Notes: generated by a model from the letters alone, not told the origin. Shown: positions 44,510 to 55,003, counted from the stretch's first letter. The stretch: DNA of 64,000 nt from Stutzerimonas decontaminans (GCF_000661915.1 NZ_CP007509.1:3365501-3429500); one strand, 5' to 3'. Program-made: numbers and translations.

Positions 44510-45328
44510 ATGAGCACTGCAGTAGAGCCCTACCAAGCCGGCGTCTTCGACCTGACCCACAAGCTGACCGTGGAAAAGCACGGTCACACCGCCCTCATCA
44601 CCATTAATCATCCGCCCGCCAATACCTGGGATCGAGAGTCGCTTATCGGTCTCAAACAGATCATCGAGCACCTTAACCACGATGATGAAATCTATGCGCT
44701 GGTGATCTGCGGCCAGGGCGAGAAATTCTTCAGCGCCGGCGCCGACCTGAAGCTGTTCGCCGATGGCGACCGTGGTCGCGCCCGCGAGATGGCCCGCCGC
44801 TTCGGCGAAGCCTTCGAGGCACTGCGCGATTTTCGTGGCGTATCCATTGCAGCGATCAACGGTTTCGCTTTGGGTGGCGGCCTTGAATGCGCACTGGCCT
44901 GCGACCTGCGCATCGCCGAGCAGCAAGCACAAATGGGGCTGCCTGAAGCGTCGGTCGGCCTGCTGCCTTGCGCCGGAGGCACTCAGGCGCTGGCCTGGCT
45001 GGTCGGCGAAGGCTGGGCCAAACGCATGATTCTCTGCGGTGAACGCATCACGGCAGAAACCGCGCTGCGCATCGGCCTGGTAGAACAGGTGGTCGAGTCT
45101 GGGCAGGCGCGCGGTCACGCGCTATTGCTTGCATCCCGAGTTGCACGACAAAGCCCAGTAGCGGTGAGAGCAATCAAGCCATTGATTGATGGCGCTCGCA
45201 AGCGCCTGCCCAATACCTTCGGTGCAGCAGAGCGCGAAGCCTTCGTTGAGCTTTTCGAGTCCGAAGACACCCTCGAGGGCGTCAATGCCTTTCTGGAGAA
45301 ACGGGACCCTCGCTGGCGCAACCGATGA
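44510..45328 (+). CDS. Enoyl-CoA hydratase/isomerase, DspI-like
   Basis: The 272-residue crotonase-fold enzyme has the oxyanion motifs KFFSAGADLKLFA and NGFALGGGLECALACDLRIAE (cut) and a Glu in MGLPEASVGLLPCAGGTQ. It should hydrate or isomerise an enoyl-CoA. The order with the following gene matches P. aeruginosa PA0745 (dspI, implicated in cis-2-decenoic acid signal production) and PA0744. The acyl-CoA dehydrogenase and aldehyde dehydrogenase genes next to them in P. aeruginosa are absent here. I chose the ATG at 44510, with GAGG upstream, over 44465. Confidence 0.85.
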   Translation: MSTAVEPYQAGVFDLTHKLTVEKHGHTALITINHPPANTWDRESLIGLKQIIEHLNHDDEIYALVICGQGEKFFSAGADLKLFADGDRGRAREMARRFGEAFEALRDFRGVSIAAINGFALGGGLECALACDLRIAEQQAQMGLPEASVGLLPCAGGTQALAWLVGEGWAKRMILCGERITAETALRIGLVEQVVESGQARGHALLLASRVARQSPVAVRAIKPLIDGARKRLPNTFGAAEREAFVELFESEDTLEGVNAFLEKRDPRWRNR

Positions 45329-45391
45329 CTACCTGATCAGCGGGAACGGGGCTGTAAACGCCCGCTCAAGAACCTGGCGACGGGGGTGCCC

Positions 45392-46498
45392 ATGAAGGTG
45401 ACTTTCGAAGAACGCTCTTCACTGCATGGCTCGCGGATCGCCATTGCCACTCTGGATGCCGCGCAGCAACTCAATGCTCTAAGCCTGCCGATGATCGAAG
45501 CACTGCTCGATCGATTCACTCGCTGGGCCAGCGACCCGGGTGTCGTCTGTGTGCTGCTGCGAGGCAATGGCGCCAAGGCCTTTTGCGCAGGCGGCGACGT
45601 TCGCCGCCTGGCCGAGGCCTGCCAAACGGCACCTGGCGCAGTACCAGCCCTGGCCGAACGCCTCTTCGCTGATGAGTATCGTCTAGTCAGGCTGGTGCAC
45701 CACTATCCCAAGCCACTGCTCTGCTGGGGCCACGGCTATGTGATGGGCAGTGGCATGGGCCTGCTGCAGGGAGCAACGATCCGTATCGTCACCCCGGAAA
45801 GCCAGCTGGCGATGCCAGAAGTCGCCATTGGTTTGCATACCGATGTCGGAGCCAGTTGGTTCCTACCACGCCTGCCGGGCAAGCTAGGGCTGTTTCTCGG
45901 CCTTACTGGCACCAGCCTCAATGCCCGCGATGCCTTGGATACCGGACTTGCAGATCGCTGCCTGATGAGCGAGCAACAACCTGAGCTGATCGAAGGACTG
46001 GTACAGATCAATTGGCGGGAACAGGCAGCCTTTCAGTTGCACAGCCTGTTGCGCGCTCTGGCCAGGCAAGCTGCCGAACAGCTGTCCGAAGCACGGCTGC
46101 TGCCGCGACGCGAGCAAATAGACGAACTACTGGATGTGACCGAGCTGCCCCATGCCTGGCAAGCACTGGCGGCCCTGGAAGAGGATGAGAACGAAATGCT
46201 AGCCCAAGCCTCTCGCAGCCTTCGCCATGGGTGCCCGCTGAGCGCCCATTTGATCTGGCGACAGCTGGATCGTGGCCACAAGCAATCGCTGGGGCAGGCA
46301 CTGCAGGTGGAATATGCGCTGAGCCTGAACTGCTGTCGCCATCCCGAGTTCGCCGAAGGGGTTCGCGCCCGCTTGATCGATAAAGACAACCAACCGAACT
46401 GGCACTGGCCGGACGTTCACAGCATTCCGTCAGCAGTCATCGACGCGCACTTCGAGCCGACATGGACCGGCGCGCACCCGCTGATCGATCTGTCGTGA
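45392..46498 (+). CDS. Enoyl-CoA hydratase/3-hydroxyisobutyryl-CoA hydrolase family enzyme
   Basis: The 368-residue crotonase-fold protein has AFCAGGDVRRLAEA and HGYVMGSGMGLLQGATIRIVTPES (cut), plus the C-terminal segment PLSAHLIWRQLDRG typical of the 3-hydroxyisobutyryl-CoA hydrolase subfamily (valine breakdown). P. aeruginosa PA0744 is the likely counterpart. The ATG at 45392 is preceded by GGGGGTG; a GTG two codons upstream is possible. It follows the DspI-like gene by 63 bases and converges on the Tyr-rich gene with a 9-base gap. Confidence 0.85.
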   Translation: MKVTFEERSSLHGSRIAIATLDAAQQLNALSLPMIEALLDRFTRWASDPGVVCVLLRGNGAKAFCAGGDVRRLAEACQTAPGAVPALAERLFADEYRLVRLVHHYPKPLLCWGHGYVMGSGMGLLQGATIRIVTPESQLAMPEVAIGLHTDVGASWFLPRLPGKLGLFLGLTGTSLNARDALDTGLADRCLMSEQQPELIEGLVQINWREQAAFQLHSLLRALARQAAEQLSEARLLPRREQIDELLDVTELPHAWQALAALEEDENEMLAQASRSLRHGCPLSAHLIWRQLDRGHKQSLGQALQVEYALSLNCCRHPEFAEGVRARLIDKDNQPNWHWPDVHSIPSAVIDAHFEPTWTGAHPLIDLS

Positions 46499-46507
46499 AC
46501 GAACCAG

Positions 46508-46930
46508 TCAGCGCCGGTACTGCTGGTACCGCGCGCCTCGCTCATAGTGTGGCCGTAGCCGATAATCGCGCCCATCTCTGATCAGCGGCGGACGCTGGTG
46601 CCGATGATCCTGCCGCCAATGCTCCCGGCGCTCGAAACCACGGTGGCGATCGTAGTACTGCGGAGGGAGCTGGCTCTGATAGCGCGGCGGCAGGTTGCGC
46701 GGATATTGAGGATAGTGCGAGTAGGGGCTACGGGGATCGTACTGATGGGGACGACTGTCCTGACGGTAGCCCCGGTTGTAGCCCTGGCCGTAACCGGCAC
46801 CATGGCCCTGATTGTAGTAACGCGGGCTTTCCGCCTGAAATACCCATACGCCATCTCGACGATCCGCCTGTGCCTGCAGGCTCGTGCCGAGGCCAATGAA
46901 CAGCAGAATCAAAAATGAACGAATGCTCAT
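46508..46930 (-). CDS. Secreted Tyr/Arg/His-rich protein of unknown function
   Basis: The 140-residue product has a clear signal peptide (cleaved after about residue 24, LQA-QADRR) and a low-complexity mature part full of Tyr, Arg, Gln, Pro and His (for example YGQGYNRGYRQD and HYPQYPRNLPPRYQ). The composition resembles glycine/tyrosine-rich envelope or matrix proteins; no family is recognised. GGAGGTGG supports the ATG at 46930. It is divergent from the Rnf operon and convergent with the crotonase genes. Confidence 0.75.
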   Translation of the reverse strand: MSIRSFLILLFIGLGTSLQAQADRRDGVWVFQAESPRYYNQGHGAGYGQGYNRGYRQDSRPHQYDPRSPYSHYPQYPRNLPPRYQSQLPPQYYDRHRGFERREHWRQDHRHQRPPLIRDGRDYRLRPHYERGARYQQYRR

Positions 46931-47161
46931 GGACACCACCTCCGATGGTTTCACAGGCTTCTACTCATGAGACCACAACGACGGCGTGGCTGCTGAACCG
47001 GCAGACAATTGGCACCACCGCCCCTCAAAGACTTGCTCCAGACGTCGCCCGATCACCGCGACTGGCTGCCGCAGCTTGTATGGCTACGGCCGCTTCCCGA
47101 TAATAGCGGCCCTTTAGCCCCACGGCTCTCGCAGAGCGGACGGAACGGGAATAGACCCTAG

Positions 47162-47746
47162 ATGACCGAACTCGCCCTGATCATGGTTAGCGCCATCCTG
47201 GTCAACAACTTCGTACTGGTGCAGTTTCTCGGCCTGTGCCCGTTCATGGGTGTTTCGAAGAAGATCGAAACCGCCATCGGCCTGTCGCTGGCCACCACCT
47301 TCGTCCTGACGCTCGCCGCCATGTGCAGCTACCTCGTCCAGCAGTACGTGCTCAAGCCGCTGGATCTGGAGTTTCTGCGCACCATCAGCTTCATTCTGGT
47401 GATCGCCGTGACCGTACAGTTCACCGAGATGGTGGTGAACAAGACCAGTCCGCTGCTGTACCGCGTACTCGGCATCTTCCTGCCGCTGATTACTACCAAC
47501 TGCATCGTGCTCGGCGTAGCTCTGCTCAACGCTAACAAGGCCGAGTTCACCTTTCTCACCGCTACCGTTAATGGCTTCGCTGCGGGTCTGGGCTTCTCGC
47601 TGGTGCTGGTACTGTTTGCCGCCATGCGAGAGCGCATCGCCATCGCCGACGTGCCCAAGTCATTTCAGGGGGCGGCGATCGGCATGGTCACCGCCGGCCT
47701 GATGTCGCTGGCATTCATGGGCTTCACCGGGCTGATCAAGCTATGA
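47162..47746 (+). CDS. rnfA: Rnf/Rsx electron-transport complex subunit A
   Basis: RnfA is an integral membrane subunit of the Rnf complex, which couples electron flow between ferredoxin and NADH to ion movement and in many gammaproteobacteria (Rsx) helps reduce SoxR. The 194-residue product has six membrane helices and the conserved [20 protein letters not shown] at about 15-34. It starts the operon rnfABCDGE-nth and overlaps rnfB by 4 bases (ATGA). The 231-base gap before it shows no gene. Confidence 0.95.
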   Translation: MTELALIMVSAILVNNFVLVQFLGLCPFMGVSKKIETAIGLSLATTFVLTLAAMCSYLVQQYVLKPLDLEFLRTISFILVIAVTVQFTEMVVNKTSPLLYRVLGIFLPLITTNCIVLGVALLNANKAEFTFLTATVNGFAAGLGFSLVLVLFAAMRERIAIADVPKSFQGAAIGMVTAGLMSLAFMGFTGLIKL

Positions 47747-48318
47747 GCGCGGTCCTCATCGCAGTCCTCGCCCTGCTTGCCCTGTGCCTGCTTGGCGGCG
47801 CCATTCTCGGCTTCGCCGCGGTGCGCTTTCGTGTCGAAGGTGACCCGATCGCCGAGCAGATCAACGCCCTGCTCCCACAGACTCAGTGCGGCCAGTGCGG
47901 CTATCCGGGCTGCAAACCCTACGCCGAAGCCATCGCCGGCGGCGACAAGATCAACAAATGCCCTCCAGGCGGCGAAGCGACCATCCAGGCGCTGGCTGAC
48001 CTGCTCGACGTCGAGGCGGAACCGCTGGACGCCGAAGGTGGCGAGAAGCCGCAGATGGTCGCCTACATCCGCGAAGCCGAATGCATCGGCTGCACCAAGT
48101 GCATCCAGGCTTGCCCGGTGGACGCCATTGTCGGCGCCGCGCGACAGATGCATACCGTGATCATTTCCGAATGCACCGGCTGCGATCTGTGTGTCGAACC
48201 CTGCCCGGTGGACTGCATCGACATGATCGAAGTCGGCAGCAACCTGCAGAGCTGGAAATGGAACCGGCCGCTGGCGCCCGGCCAGCTGATTGCAACTGAT
48301 CGGGAGCAGGCGGCATGA
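47743..48318 (+). CDS. rnfB: Rnf/Rsx complex subunit B, Fe-S protein
   Basis: RnfB is a membrane-anchored Fe-S protein that takes electrons at the cytoplasmic side. The 191-residue product has an N-terminal helix, a CGQCGYPGC cluster motif (about 46-54) and two ferredoxin motifs, [12 protein letters not shown] and [12 protein letters not shown]. It overlaps rnfA and rnfC by 4 bases each. Confidence 0.96.
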   Translation: MSAVLIAVLALLALCLLGGAILGFAAVRFRVEGDPIAEQINALLPQTQCGQCGYPGCKPYAEAIAGGDKINKCPPGGEATIQALADLLDVEAEPLDAEGGEKPQMVAYIREAECIGCTKCIQACPVDAIVGAARQMHTVIISECTGCDLCVEPCPVDCIDMIEVGSNLQSWKWNRPLAPGQLIATDREQAA

Positions 48319-50996
48319 CCTCGTTGAAGATCTGGGACATCCACGGAGGCATTCATCCGCCGGAACACAAGGATCTGTCCAACCGCACCCCGATCCAGCC
48401 GGCCCCGCTGCCCAGGCGCCTGGTCCTGCCACTGGCGCAGCATCTCGGCGCTCCGGCCGAGCCCTGCGTCACCCTCGGCGAACACGTACTCAAAGGTCAA
48501 CAGATCGCCGTCGCCAGCGGGTTCGTCAGCGCCCCGCTGCATGCTCCGACCTCTGGCGTGGTCAGCTTCATCGGCCCGCAGCCCTACCCGCATGTGTCTG
48601 GCATGCTTGCGAACGCGATCGTCATCGACAGCGATGGCGAGGACAAATGGATCGATCTGCCTCCGCAGCCGGATTACCGCGAACTCGAGCGCCCCGCCCT
48701 GCTCGAACTGATTCGCCAAGCCGGCATCAGCGGCCTCGGCGGCGCCGGCTTCCCCACAGCCGTGAAACTCAGCCCGCCGCCGACCCAAACGATCCGCACG
48801 CTGATCATCAACGGCACCGAGTGCGAGCCCTATATCACCGCTGACGACCTGCTGATGCGTGAGAAGGCGACCGAGCTGGTCGCGGGGATCGAGATCCTTG
48901 CGCACCTGATCCAGCCGCAGGAAGTGCTGATCGGCATCGAAGACAACAAACCCGAAGCGATTGCGGCTGTGCGAGCGGCCATCGGTGAGCGGCCGTTCGG
49001 GCTGAAAGTATTCCCGACCAAGTATCCGTCCGGCGGCGAAAAGCAGCTGATCCAGATCCTCACCGGTGAAGAGGTGCCCAGTGGGGGTCTGCCGGCGGAC
49101 ATCGGCATGCTCTGCCAGAACGTCGGCACCTGCGTCGCCATCCATGACGCCGTACTGCTCGGCAAACCACTCATCTCACGCATCACTACCCTTACCGGCC
49201 AAGCGCTGGCGCGGCCGATGAACGTCGAGGTGCTGATCGGCACCCCCGTGGATGAGCTACTGGCCTTCGCTGGTCTCGAGCAGGACAGGCTCAATCGCCT
49301 GATCATGGGCGGCCCGATGATGGGCTTCACCCTGCCATCTCTCGAGGTGCCGGTGGTCAAGACCACCAACTGTCTGCTCGCCAGCACCCTGGAAGAATTG
49401 CCACCGCCACCGCCGGCGCTGCCCTGCATCCGCTGCGGTGAATGCGCCGAGGCCTGCCCGGTCAGCCTGCTGCCGCAGCAGCTGCATTTCTTTGCCCTCG
49501 GCCAGGAGCACGAACAGCTAAAGGCCCATCACCTGTTCGACTGCATCGAGTGTGGCGCCTGCGCCTACGTCTGTCCCTCCAACATCCCGCTGGTGCAGTA
49601 CTACCGTGCCGCCAAGGGTGAGATTCGCGAGCTGGAGCAGAAGCAGCAGAAAGCCGAGCACTCCAAACAGCGTTTCGAGCTGCGCCAGGAACGCCTGCGC
49701 CGGGCCGAAGAGCAGAAGGAAGCCGAGCGCAAGGCGCGTGCCGAACGTGCTGCACGAGCCAAGGCAGAGCAAAGCGAGAGCGTACCGGCAGCGTCCGAAA
49801 CCACTGCGGCGACGCCGAGCGCCGCGCCCAAGTCAGGGCTCTCGGAAACCCAGAAGAAGCTGAAGATCGAAGCCAGCATGGCCCGGGTCGCCCTGAAGAA
49901 GGCCGAAAAGCAGCTTGCCGCACATGACACGGCCGAACTGCAAGCCCAGGTCGCCGATCTGCGCAAAGCCGCCGAAGCAGCGCAGCAGGCCCTCGATGCC
50001 GCCATGCAGGAAAGCGCCAGCCCTGGACCCACCGCCAAGCCGGCCAACGAGGAGGCGCTGAAAAAAGCCAAGATCGAAGCCGCCATGCTCAAGGCGCAGG
50101 TCCGCAAGCTGGAGAAGATCGAAGCACCAGACGACGACCACCAGGCCGAACTCGCCCGCCTGCGCCAGCAACTGCACGAAGCCGAGCAGGCCCTGGCCGC
50201 CGCGCAGAGTGCTGCGCCCGCTCCCGCCGCCAAACCTGCCGATGACGAGGCGCTGAAGAAGGCCAAGATCGAAGCCGCCATGCTCAAGGCGCAGATCCGC
50301 AAGCTGGAGAAGATCGAAGCACCAGACGACGACCAGCAGGCCGAGCTTGCCCGCCTGCGCCAGCAACTGCACGAAGCCGAGCAGGCCCTGGCCACCGCGC
50401 AGAGTGCTGCGCCAGCTCCCGCCGCCAAGCCTGCCGATGACGAGGCGCTGAAGAAGGCCAAGATCGAAGCCGCCATGCTCAAGGCGCAGATCCGCAAGCT
50501 GGAGAAGGTCGAGTCGCCGGACGACGACCAGCAGGCCGAGCTTGCCCGCCTGCGCCAGCAACTTCACGAAGCCGAGCAGGCGTTGAGCGCCGCCCAAAGC
50601 GCAGCGCCCGCCCCCGTCGTCGCCAAACCTGCCGATGACGATGCCCTGAAGAAAGCCAAGATTGAACTGGCGATGAAACGCGCCGAACTCAGGAAAGCCG
50701 AGAAGTCCGGCGCCGAGGAAGCCGAGCTAAGCCGCCTGCGCGATGCCTTGGGTACAGCGGAACAGGCGTTGCATGCCGCAGAGGACTCGTCGCAAAAGCC
50801 TGCACCGGAACTTATACGGACCAGCAAACCAGGCGTCGATGATCGCCAGCGCGCGCTCAAGACCGAGCTCGCCTTTGCCCGAGCCGACCTGCGCAAGCTT
50901 GAGCGTGACGAAAACGCCGAGCCTTCTGCGGTCGAAGCCGCCCGAGTCCGACTGAGTGAAGCGGAACGTCAACTGGCGGACTACCAGAGCTCATGA
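48315..50996 (+). CDS. rnfC: Rnf/Rsx complex subunit C with a long repeat tail
   Basis: RnfC is the peripheral subunit that reacts with NADH through FMN and Fe-S clusters. The N-terminal part has the NADH/FMN-binding region ([20 protein letters not shown]) and two 4Fe-4S motifs, [12 protein letters not shown] and [12 protein letters not shown] (about 373-430). After about residue 440 comes a Lys/Glu/Ala-rich coiled-coil tail. It has three near-identical 65-residue repeats starting at about 579, 644 and 709 and a degenerate fourth at 775. The total of 893 residues exceeds E. coli RsxC (740). Confidence 0.95.
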   Translation: MTSLKIWDIHGGIHPPEHKDLSNRTPIQPAPLPRRLVLPLAQHLGAPAEPCVTLGEHVLKGQQIAVASGFVSAPLHAPTSGVVSFIGPQPYPHVSGMLANAIVIDSDGEDKWIDLPPQPDYRELERPALLELIRQAGISGLGGAGFPTAVKLSPPPTQTIRTLIINGTECEPYITADDLLMREKATELVAGIEILAHLIQPQEVLIGIEDNKPEAIAAVRAAIGERPFGLKVFPTKYPSGGEKQLIQILTGEEVPSGGLPADIGMLCQNVGTCVAIHDAVLLGKPLISRITTLTGQALARPMNVEVLIGTPVDELLAFAGLEQDRLNRLIMGGPMMGFTLPSLEVPVVKTTNCLLASTLEELPPPPPALPCIRCGECAEACPVSLLPQQLHFFALGQEHEQLKAHHLFDCIECGACAYVCPSNIPLVQYYRAAKGEIRELEQKQQKAEHSKQRFELRQERLRRAEEQKEAERKARAERAARAKAEQSESVPAASETTAATPSAAPKSGLSETQKKLKIEASMARVALKKAEKQLAAHDTAELQAQVADLRKAAEAAQQALDAAMQESASPGPTAKPANEEALKKAKIEAAMLKAQVRKLEKIEAPDDDHQAELARLRQQLHEAEQALAAAQSAAPAPAAKPADDEALKKAKIEAAMLKAQIRKLEKIEAPDDDQQAELARLRQQLHEAEQALATAQSAAPAPAAKPADDEALKKAKIEAAMLKAQIRKLEKVESPDDDQQAELARLRQQLHEAEQALSAAQSAAPAPVVAKPADDDALKKAKIELAMKRAELRKAEKSGAEEAELSRLRDALGTAEQALHAAEDSSQKPAPELIRTSKPGVDDRQRALKTELAFARADLRKLERDENAEPSAVEAARVRLSEAERQLADYQSS
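50052..50700 (+). repeat. Tandem 195-bp repeats within rnfC
   Basis: Anchor positions GAGGCGCTGAA at 50052, 50247 and 50442 give two exact 195-base periods. A diverged fourth unit starts at 50640 (198 bases on, one extra codon). The units encode [13 protein letters not shown], an acidic DDD segment, [12 protein letters not shown] and an Ala/Pro linker. Near identity between units suggests recent expansion. Confidence 0.92.
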
Positions 50997-51104
50997 ACCG
51001 CGACGCAGCCTCGACGTGCGCATCACCAACACCGACATCAACGCATCAGACTCGAGGAGGGCTAAGTAGCCTTCCTACGACAACGCTTTAGACCCGGAGA
51101 GCCA

Positions 51105-52133
51105 ATGGCCCTGCCCCGTATCACTTCGCCCCATGCCAAGGGCCCCAGCCGTACCCAGCGTGTCATGCTGCTAGTGCTCGCAGCCACGCTACCCGGTGTG
51201 GTCGCCCTGACCTGGCTCTACGGCGCTGGCACGCTTATCAATCTGGCCTGGGCCTGCTTGGCCGCACTCGGCTTCGAAGCAGCGATTCTGAAGCTGCGCC
51301 AGCGCCCCGTGGGCTTCTTTCTGCGCGACGGTAGCGTGCTGGTGACCGCGGTGTTACTGGCGCTCGCGTTGCCACCCTATTCGCCCTGGTGGTTGACGCT
51401 GATTGCCACTGGCTGCGCTGTCGTCTTCGGCAAGCAGCTGTACGGCGGTCTCGGCCAGAACCCCTTCAATCCGGCGATGATCGGCTACGTGGTAGTGCTG
51501 ATTTCCTTCCCGGTCGAAATGACCACCTGGCCAGTGCCGCACAGCGTCGGGCTGGGTGCCGGCTTGCAGCATATCCTTGGCATCGCCTCGTTGCCCGACG
51601 GCTGGACCCAGGCCACCGCCCTGGACGTATTGAAGGTGAACAAAAGCCTGACCATCGACGAACTGTGGAGCAACCCGGCGTTCGGCCACTTCGGTGGCAT
51701 CGGCTCGGAAGTGGTGAATATGGCCTTCCTGGCAGGCGGCCTGTTCCTGTTGCATAAGCGGCTGTTCAGCTGGCACGCACCGGTCGGCATGCTTGCCGCG
51801 CTGGTGCTGATGAGCCTGGTGTTCTGGAATGGCTCGGGCTCCGATAGCAACGGCTCGCCGCTGTTCCATCTGCTCAGCGGCGCCACCATGCTCGGTGCGT
51901 TCTTCATCGTTACCGATCCGGTCAGCAGCGCCACTAGCCCACGCGGGCGCCTTATCTTCGGTGCCGGTGTCGGCATTCTGGTCTATGTCATTCGCGCCTG
52001 GGGAGGCTACCCGGACGGCGTGGCCTTCGGCGTCCTGCTGATGAACCTGGCTGCCCCCACCATCGACTACTACACTCGTCCGCGCACCTACGGCCACCGC
52101 AAGGCCGAGCGCGGCTTCAAGCTGGGCGAATGA
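51105..52133 (+). CDS. rnfD: Rnf/Rsx complex subunit D, flavin-binding membrane protein
   Basis: RnfD is a polytopic subunit carrying covalent FMN. The 342-residue product has about nine membrane helices, the conserved [18 protein letters not shown] region, and the flavinylation-type motif SGAT ending at Thr261. It starts 108 bases after rnfC, in a gap with no gene, and overlaps rnfG by 4 bases. Confidence 0.94.
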   Translation: MALPRITSPHAKGPSRTQRVMLLVLAATLPGVVALTWLYGAGTLINLAWACLAALGFEAAILKLRQRPVGFFLRDGSVLVTAVLLALALPPYSPWWLTLIATGCAVVFGKQLYGGLGQNPFNPAMIGYVVVLISFPVEMTTWPVPHSVGLGAGLQHILGIASLPDGWTQATALDVLKVNKSLTIDELWSNPAFGHFGGIGSEVVNMAFLAGGLFLLHKRLFSWHAPVGMLAALVLMSLVFWNGSGSDSNGSPLFHLLSGATMLGAFFIVTDPVSSATSPRGRLIFGAGVGILVYVIRAWGGYPDGVAFGVLLMNLAAPTIDYYTRPRTYGHRKAERGFKLGE

Positions 52134-52909
52134 TCATGATGCTTCCGGAAATCAGTCGCTCGATGTTGAAGAACGCCGCGGTGCTGGGCCTGTTCGCAGT
52201 CGTCACGGTGGGCGCGGTGACACTGCTCCAGCAAGGCACTGCCGAACGTATCCAGGCCGCCGAACGAGCTGCACAGGTACGCGCACTAGGCGAAATCCTG
52301 CCTACAGGCAGCTATGACAATCACCTGCTCGATAACAGCGTGCTGATCCAGGATCGCTTGCTGGGCAACAAGAGCCCACTGCCTGCCTATATCGCCATCA
52401 AGGACGGCCGGCCGTCCGCCGTGATCCTCCAGGCCATCGCCCCGGATGGCTACAGCGGCGCCATCCATCTGCTGGTCGGCATTCACGCCGATGGTCGCGT
52501 AGCTGGCGTGCGGGTTATCGGCCACCGTGAAACCCCTGGCCTGGGCGACAAGATCGACCTCGCCAAGAGCCCATGGATTCGGAGCTTCGAAGGCAAGTCA
52601 CTGAGCAATCCCGAGAACGCAGGCTGGGCGGTAAAGAAGGATCGCGGCGAATTCGACCAATTTGCCGGCGCCACCATCACACCTCGGGCAGTCGTCGGCG
52701 CCGTGCATCGCGCCCTGCACTACTTCGATGCGCACAAGGCCGAGCTGCTGGCAGTCGACGGCGGCCCAGGTGCAGCGGCGATCGACACTCTGGAAGGCCG
52801 CAGCGAGCCGGCCGCAGCGACTGTCCACTCCCGTGCTGGCAGCGCCGCTACCCGCGACGAGCTGCATACCACCGAGCCTGAAGCCGAGCCGCAAGGGGAT
52901 CAGCCATGA
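52130..52909 (+). CDS. rnfG: Rnf/Rsx complex subunit G, FMN-binding protein
   Basis: RnfG holds a covalent FMN on the periplasmic side. The 259-residue product has an N-terminal membrane helix (about 15-33) and the FMN-binding domain with the attachment motif AGAT ending at about Thr182, where family members usually have SGAT. The C-terminal 50 residues form an Ala/Pro-rich tail. It overlaps rnfD and rnfE by 4 bases each. Confidence 0.92.
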   Translation: MIMMLPEISRSMLKNAAVLGLFAVVTVGAVTLLQQGTAERIQAAERAAQVRALGEILPTGSYDNHLLDNSVLIQDRLLGNKSPLPAYIAIKDGRPSAVILQAIAPDGYSGAIHLLVGIHADGRVAGVRVIGHRETPGLGDKIDLAKSPWIRSFEGKSLSNPENAGWAVKKDRGEFDQFAGATITPRAVVGAVHRALHYFDAHKAELLAVDGGPGAAAIDTLEGRSEPAAATVHSRAGSAATRDELHTTEPEAEPQGDQP

Positions 52910-53619
52910 GCACACCCAGCTACCGCGAACTGACCGTCAACGGCCTTTGGAAAAACAACCCGGCACTGGTGCAGCTGCTCGGTCTCTGTCCGCTGCTCGG
53001 CGTCAGCAACTCGGCGGTCAACGCCCTCGGCCTCGGCCTGGCAACCATGCTGGTACTGACTTGCTCGAACATCGGTGTGTCGCTGGTGCGCGGCGTGGTC
53101 AACACCGCGGTGCGCCTGCCGGCATTTGTGATGATCATCGCCGCGCTGACCACCTGCATCGAGCTGCTGATGCAGGCCTTCACCTACGAGCTGTACCAGA
53201 TCCTCGGCATCTTCATCCCGCTGATCACCACCAACTGCGTGATCCTCGGCCGCGCCGACGGCTTCGCGGCCAAGCACAATCCGCTGATCGCCGGCTTCGA
53301 TGGCCTGGTCATGGGCATCGGCTTCTGCCTGGTGTTGGTGGTGCTCGGTGGCCTGCGCGAACTGTTCGGCACCGGTGCGCTGTTCGCCAACATGCATCTG
53401 CTGTTCGGCCCCATCGCCAATGACTGGCAGATCACCCTGTTCAGCGACTACAAGGGCTTCCTGCTGGCGATCCTGCCGCCAGGCGCGTTTATCGTGCTCG
53501 GCCTGCTGATCGCCCTGAAGAACCGTATCGACCAGCAGCTCGCCGAGCGCGCCCTCGCGTCGCAACCAGCCGCGCCGGCGGCGAGCCGGCGCGTACGCGT
53601 AACCGGCGTGATCGAGTGA
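52906..53619 (+). CDS. rnfE: Rnf/Rsx complex subunit E
   Basis: RnfE is homologous to RnfA and forms the second membrane half of the complex. The 237-residue product has six helices with [23 protein letters not shown] (about 10-32, cut) and [19 protein letters not shown]. The basic C-terminus ([18 protein letters not shown]) is longer than in RnfA. It overlaps rnfG by 4 bases and is 10 bases before nth. Confidence 0.94.
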   Translation: MSTPSYRELTVNGLWKNNPALVQLLGLCPLLGVSNSAVNALGLGLATMLVLTCSNIGVSLVRGVVNTAVRLPAFVMIIAALTTCIELLMQAFTYELYQILGIFIPLITTNCVILGRADGFAAKHNPLIAGFDGLVMGIGFCLVLVVLGGLRELFGTGALFANMHLLFGPIANDWQITLFSDYKGFLLAILPPGAFIVLGLLIALKNRIDQQLAERALASQPAAPAASRRVRVTGVIE

Positions 53620-53629
53620 GACCGATCGG

Positions 53630-54268
53630 ATGAATGCCGAAAAACGCCGGGAGATCTTCCGCCGCCTGCATGAAGACAACCCTGAGCCGAAGACCGAGCT
53701 GGCCTACAGCACGCCCTTCGAATTACTCATCGCGGTGATCCTCTCAGCGCAGGCCACCGATGTCGGAGTAAACAAGGCCACCGCCAAACTCTACCCGGTG
53801 GCCAACACCCCAGAGGCGATCTATGCGCTCGGCTACGACGGGCTGTGCGAATACATCCGCACTATTGGCCTGTATCCGAGCAAGGCCAAGAACGTCATCG
53901 AAACCTGCCGCATTCTTATCGAGAAGCATGGCGGCCAGGTGCCGGACAATCGTGAGGATCTGGAAGCGCTTCCCGGAGTGGGCCGCAAGACCGCCAACGT
54001 GGTGCTGAACACAGCGTTCCGTCAGTTCACCATGGCCGTGGACACCCACATCTTCCGCGTCAGCAACCGCACAGGCATCGCACCTGGCAAGAATGTTCTG
54101 GAAGTCGAGCGCAAGCTGATCCGCTTCGTGCCTAAGGAATATCTGCTCGACGCGCACCACTGGTTGATCCTGCATGGGCGTTATGTCTGCAAGGCGCGCA
54201 AGCCGCAATGTGGCAGCTGCCGGATCGAGGACCTGTGCGAATACAAGCACAAGACTTCCGACGATTGA
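53630..54268 (+). CDS. nth: Endonuclease III, DNA glycosylase/AP lyase
   Basis: Nth removes oxidised pyrimidines and nicks the strand. The 212-residue product has the helix-hairpin-helix LPGVGRKTAN with catalytic Lys120, Asp138 (VDTH), and the 4Fe-4S cluster cysteines C-x6-C-x2-C-x5-C near the C-terminus (CKARKPQCGSCRIEDLC). Its place right after rnfE is conserved in pseudomonads and E. coli. Confidence 0.97.
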   Translation: MNAEKRREIFRRLHEDNPEPKTELAYSTPFELLIAVILSAQATDVGVNKATAKLYPVANTPEAIYALGYDGLCEYIRTIGLYPSKAKNVIETCRILIEKHGGQVPDNREDLEALPGVGRKTANVVLNTAFRQFTMAVDTHIFRVSNRTGIAPGKNVLEVERKLIRFVPKEYLLDAHHWLILHGRYVCKARKPQCGSCRIEDLCEYKHKTSDD

Positions 54269-54376
54269 GTGCGCTAGTGAAAAGCTTGTACCGCGATTGA
54301 AAAAAACTTTTTTACCGACTCCGAAATTGCGGCTATAAGGTGCGCCAAGAGCGCCCCGTAGCCGTGGAGTGAACAA

Positions 54377-54556
54377 GTGGCCGAGAAAGAAGACATTCAG
54401 ATCGAAGACGATTTCATCGCCGAAGATGACGACGAAAGTAGCGAAGCACCTGTCGAGGTCGCCAAGACCAATCTGACCAAGCGCCGGATCATCGACAACC
54501 TGCTCGAGGAACGCCGCCTGCAAAAGCAGTTGAACGACTTCGACTTCGACCTATAA
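54377..54556 (+). CDS. Small acidic PA3496-family protein
   Basis: The frame starts with GTG at 54377, preceded by GGAGTGA, and encodes 59 residues: an acidic N-terminal half (AEDDDESSEAP) and a basic helix (TKRRIIDNLLEERRLQKQLN) ending in DFDFDL. This matches the small gene that follows nth in P. aeruginosa (PA3496), a conserved pseudomonad protein suggested to affect envelope integrity. A strong terminator follows directly. Confidence 0.8.
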   Translation: MAEKEDIQIEDDFIAEDDDESSEAPVEVAKTNLTKRRIIDNLLEERRLQKQLNDFDFDL

Positions 54557-54559
54557 AAC

Positions 54560-54583
54560 AAAAAGCCCCGAGAGGGGCTTTTT
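54560..54583. terminator. Bidirectional rho-independent terminator
   Basis: AAAAAGCCCC, loop GAGA, GGGGCTTTTT (54560-54583), a symmetrical terminator ending both the rnf-nth transcript and the convergent gloA transcript. Confidence 0.92.
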
Positions 54584-54610
54584 GTTATCCGCTTATTGCA
54601 TGCCCGCCGA

Positions 54611-55003
54611 TCAATCTGCGCGCTTGGGCGACAGCAATTCGATCTTGTAGCCGTCCGGATCCTCGACAAACGCCAGGATGCTGGAGCCATGCATCATCGG
54701 CCCAGGCTCTCGGGTAATCTTGCCACCGCGCGCCCGGATGTCTTCACACGCCTTGTAGACATCCTCCACCTCCAGAGCGATATGGCCGTAGCCGTCACCC
54801 AGCTCGTACTTCTCAACGCCCCAATTATGCGTCAGCTCGATCACGCTGTTGTGCGCTTCATCGCCGTAACCGACGAAGGCCAGGGTGAACTTGCCCTCCG
54901 GGTAGTCCTTGCGACGCAGCAGGGTCATGCCCAGCACTTCGGTGTAGAAGCCGATGGACTTATCCATATCGCCGACGCGCAGCATGGTATGCAGCAATCT
55001 CAT
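54611..55003 (-). CDS. gloA: Lactoylglutathione lyase (glyoxalase I)
   Basis: GloA converts the hemithioacetal of methylglyoxal and glutathione to S-lactoylglutathione. The 130-residue, two-module product has all four metal ligands, His5, Glu56, His74 and Glu122, and the short form typical of Ni-dependent bacterial enzymes. It lies next to argG as in P. aeruginosa (gloA1). Confidence 0.95.
   Translation of the reverse strand: MRLLHTMLRVGDMDKSIGFYTEVLGMTLLRRKDYPEGKFTLAFVGYGDEAHNSVIELTHNWGVEKYELGDGYGHIALEVEDVYKACEDIRARGGKITREPGPMMHGSSILAFVEDPDGYKIELLSPKRAD

Noticed and set aside
50052..50700. CRISPR-like array
   Set aside because: The repeats are 195 bp, contiguous, in frame and coding within rnfC.
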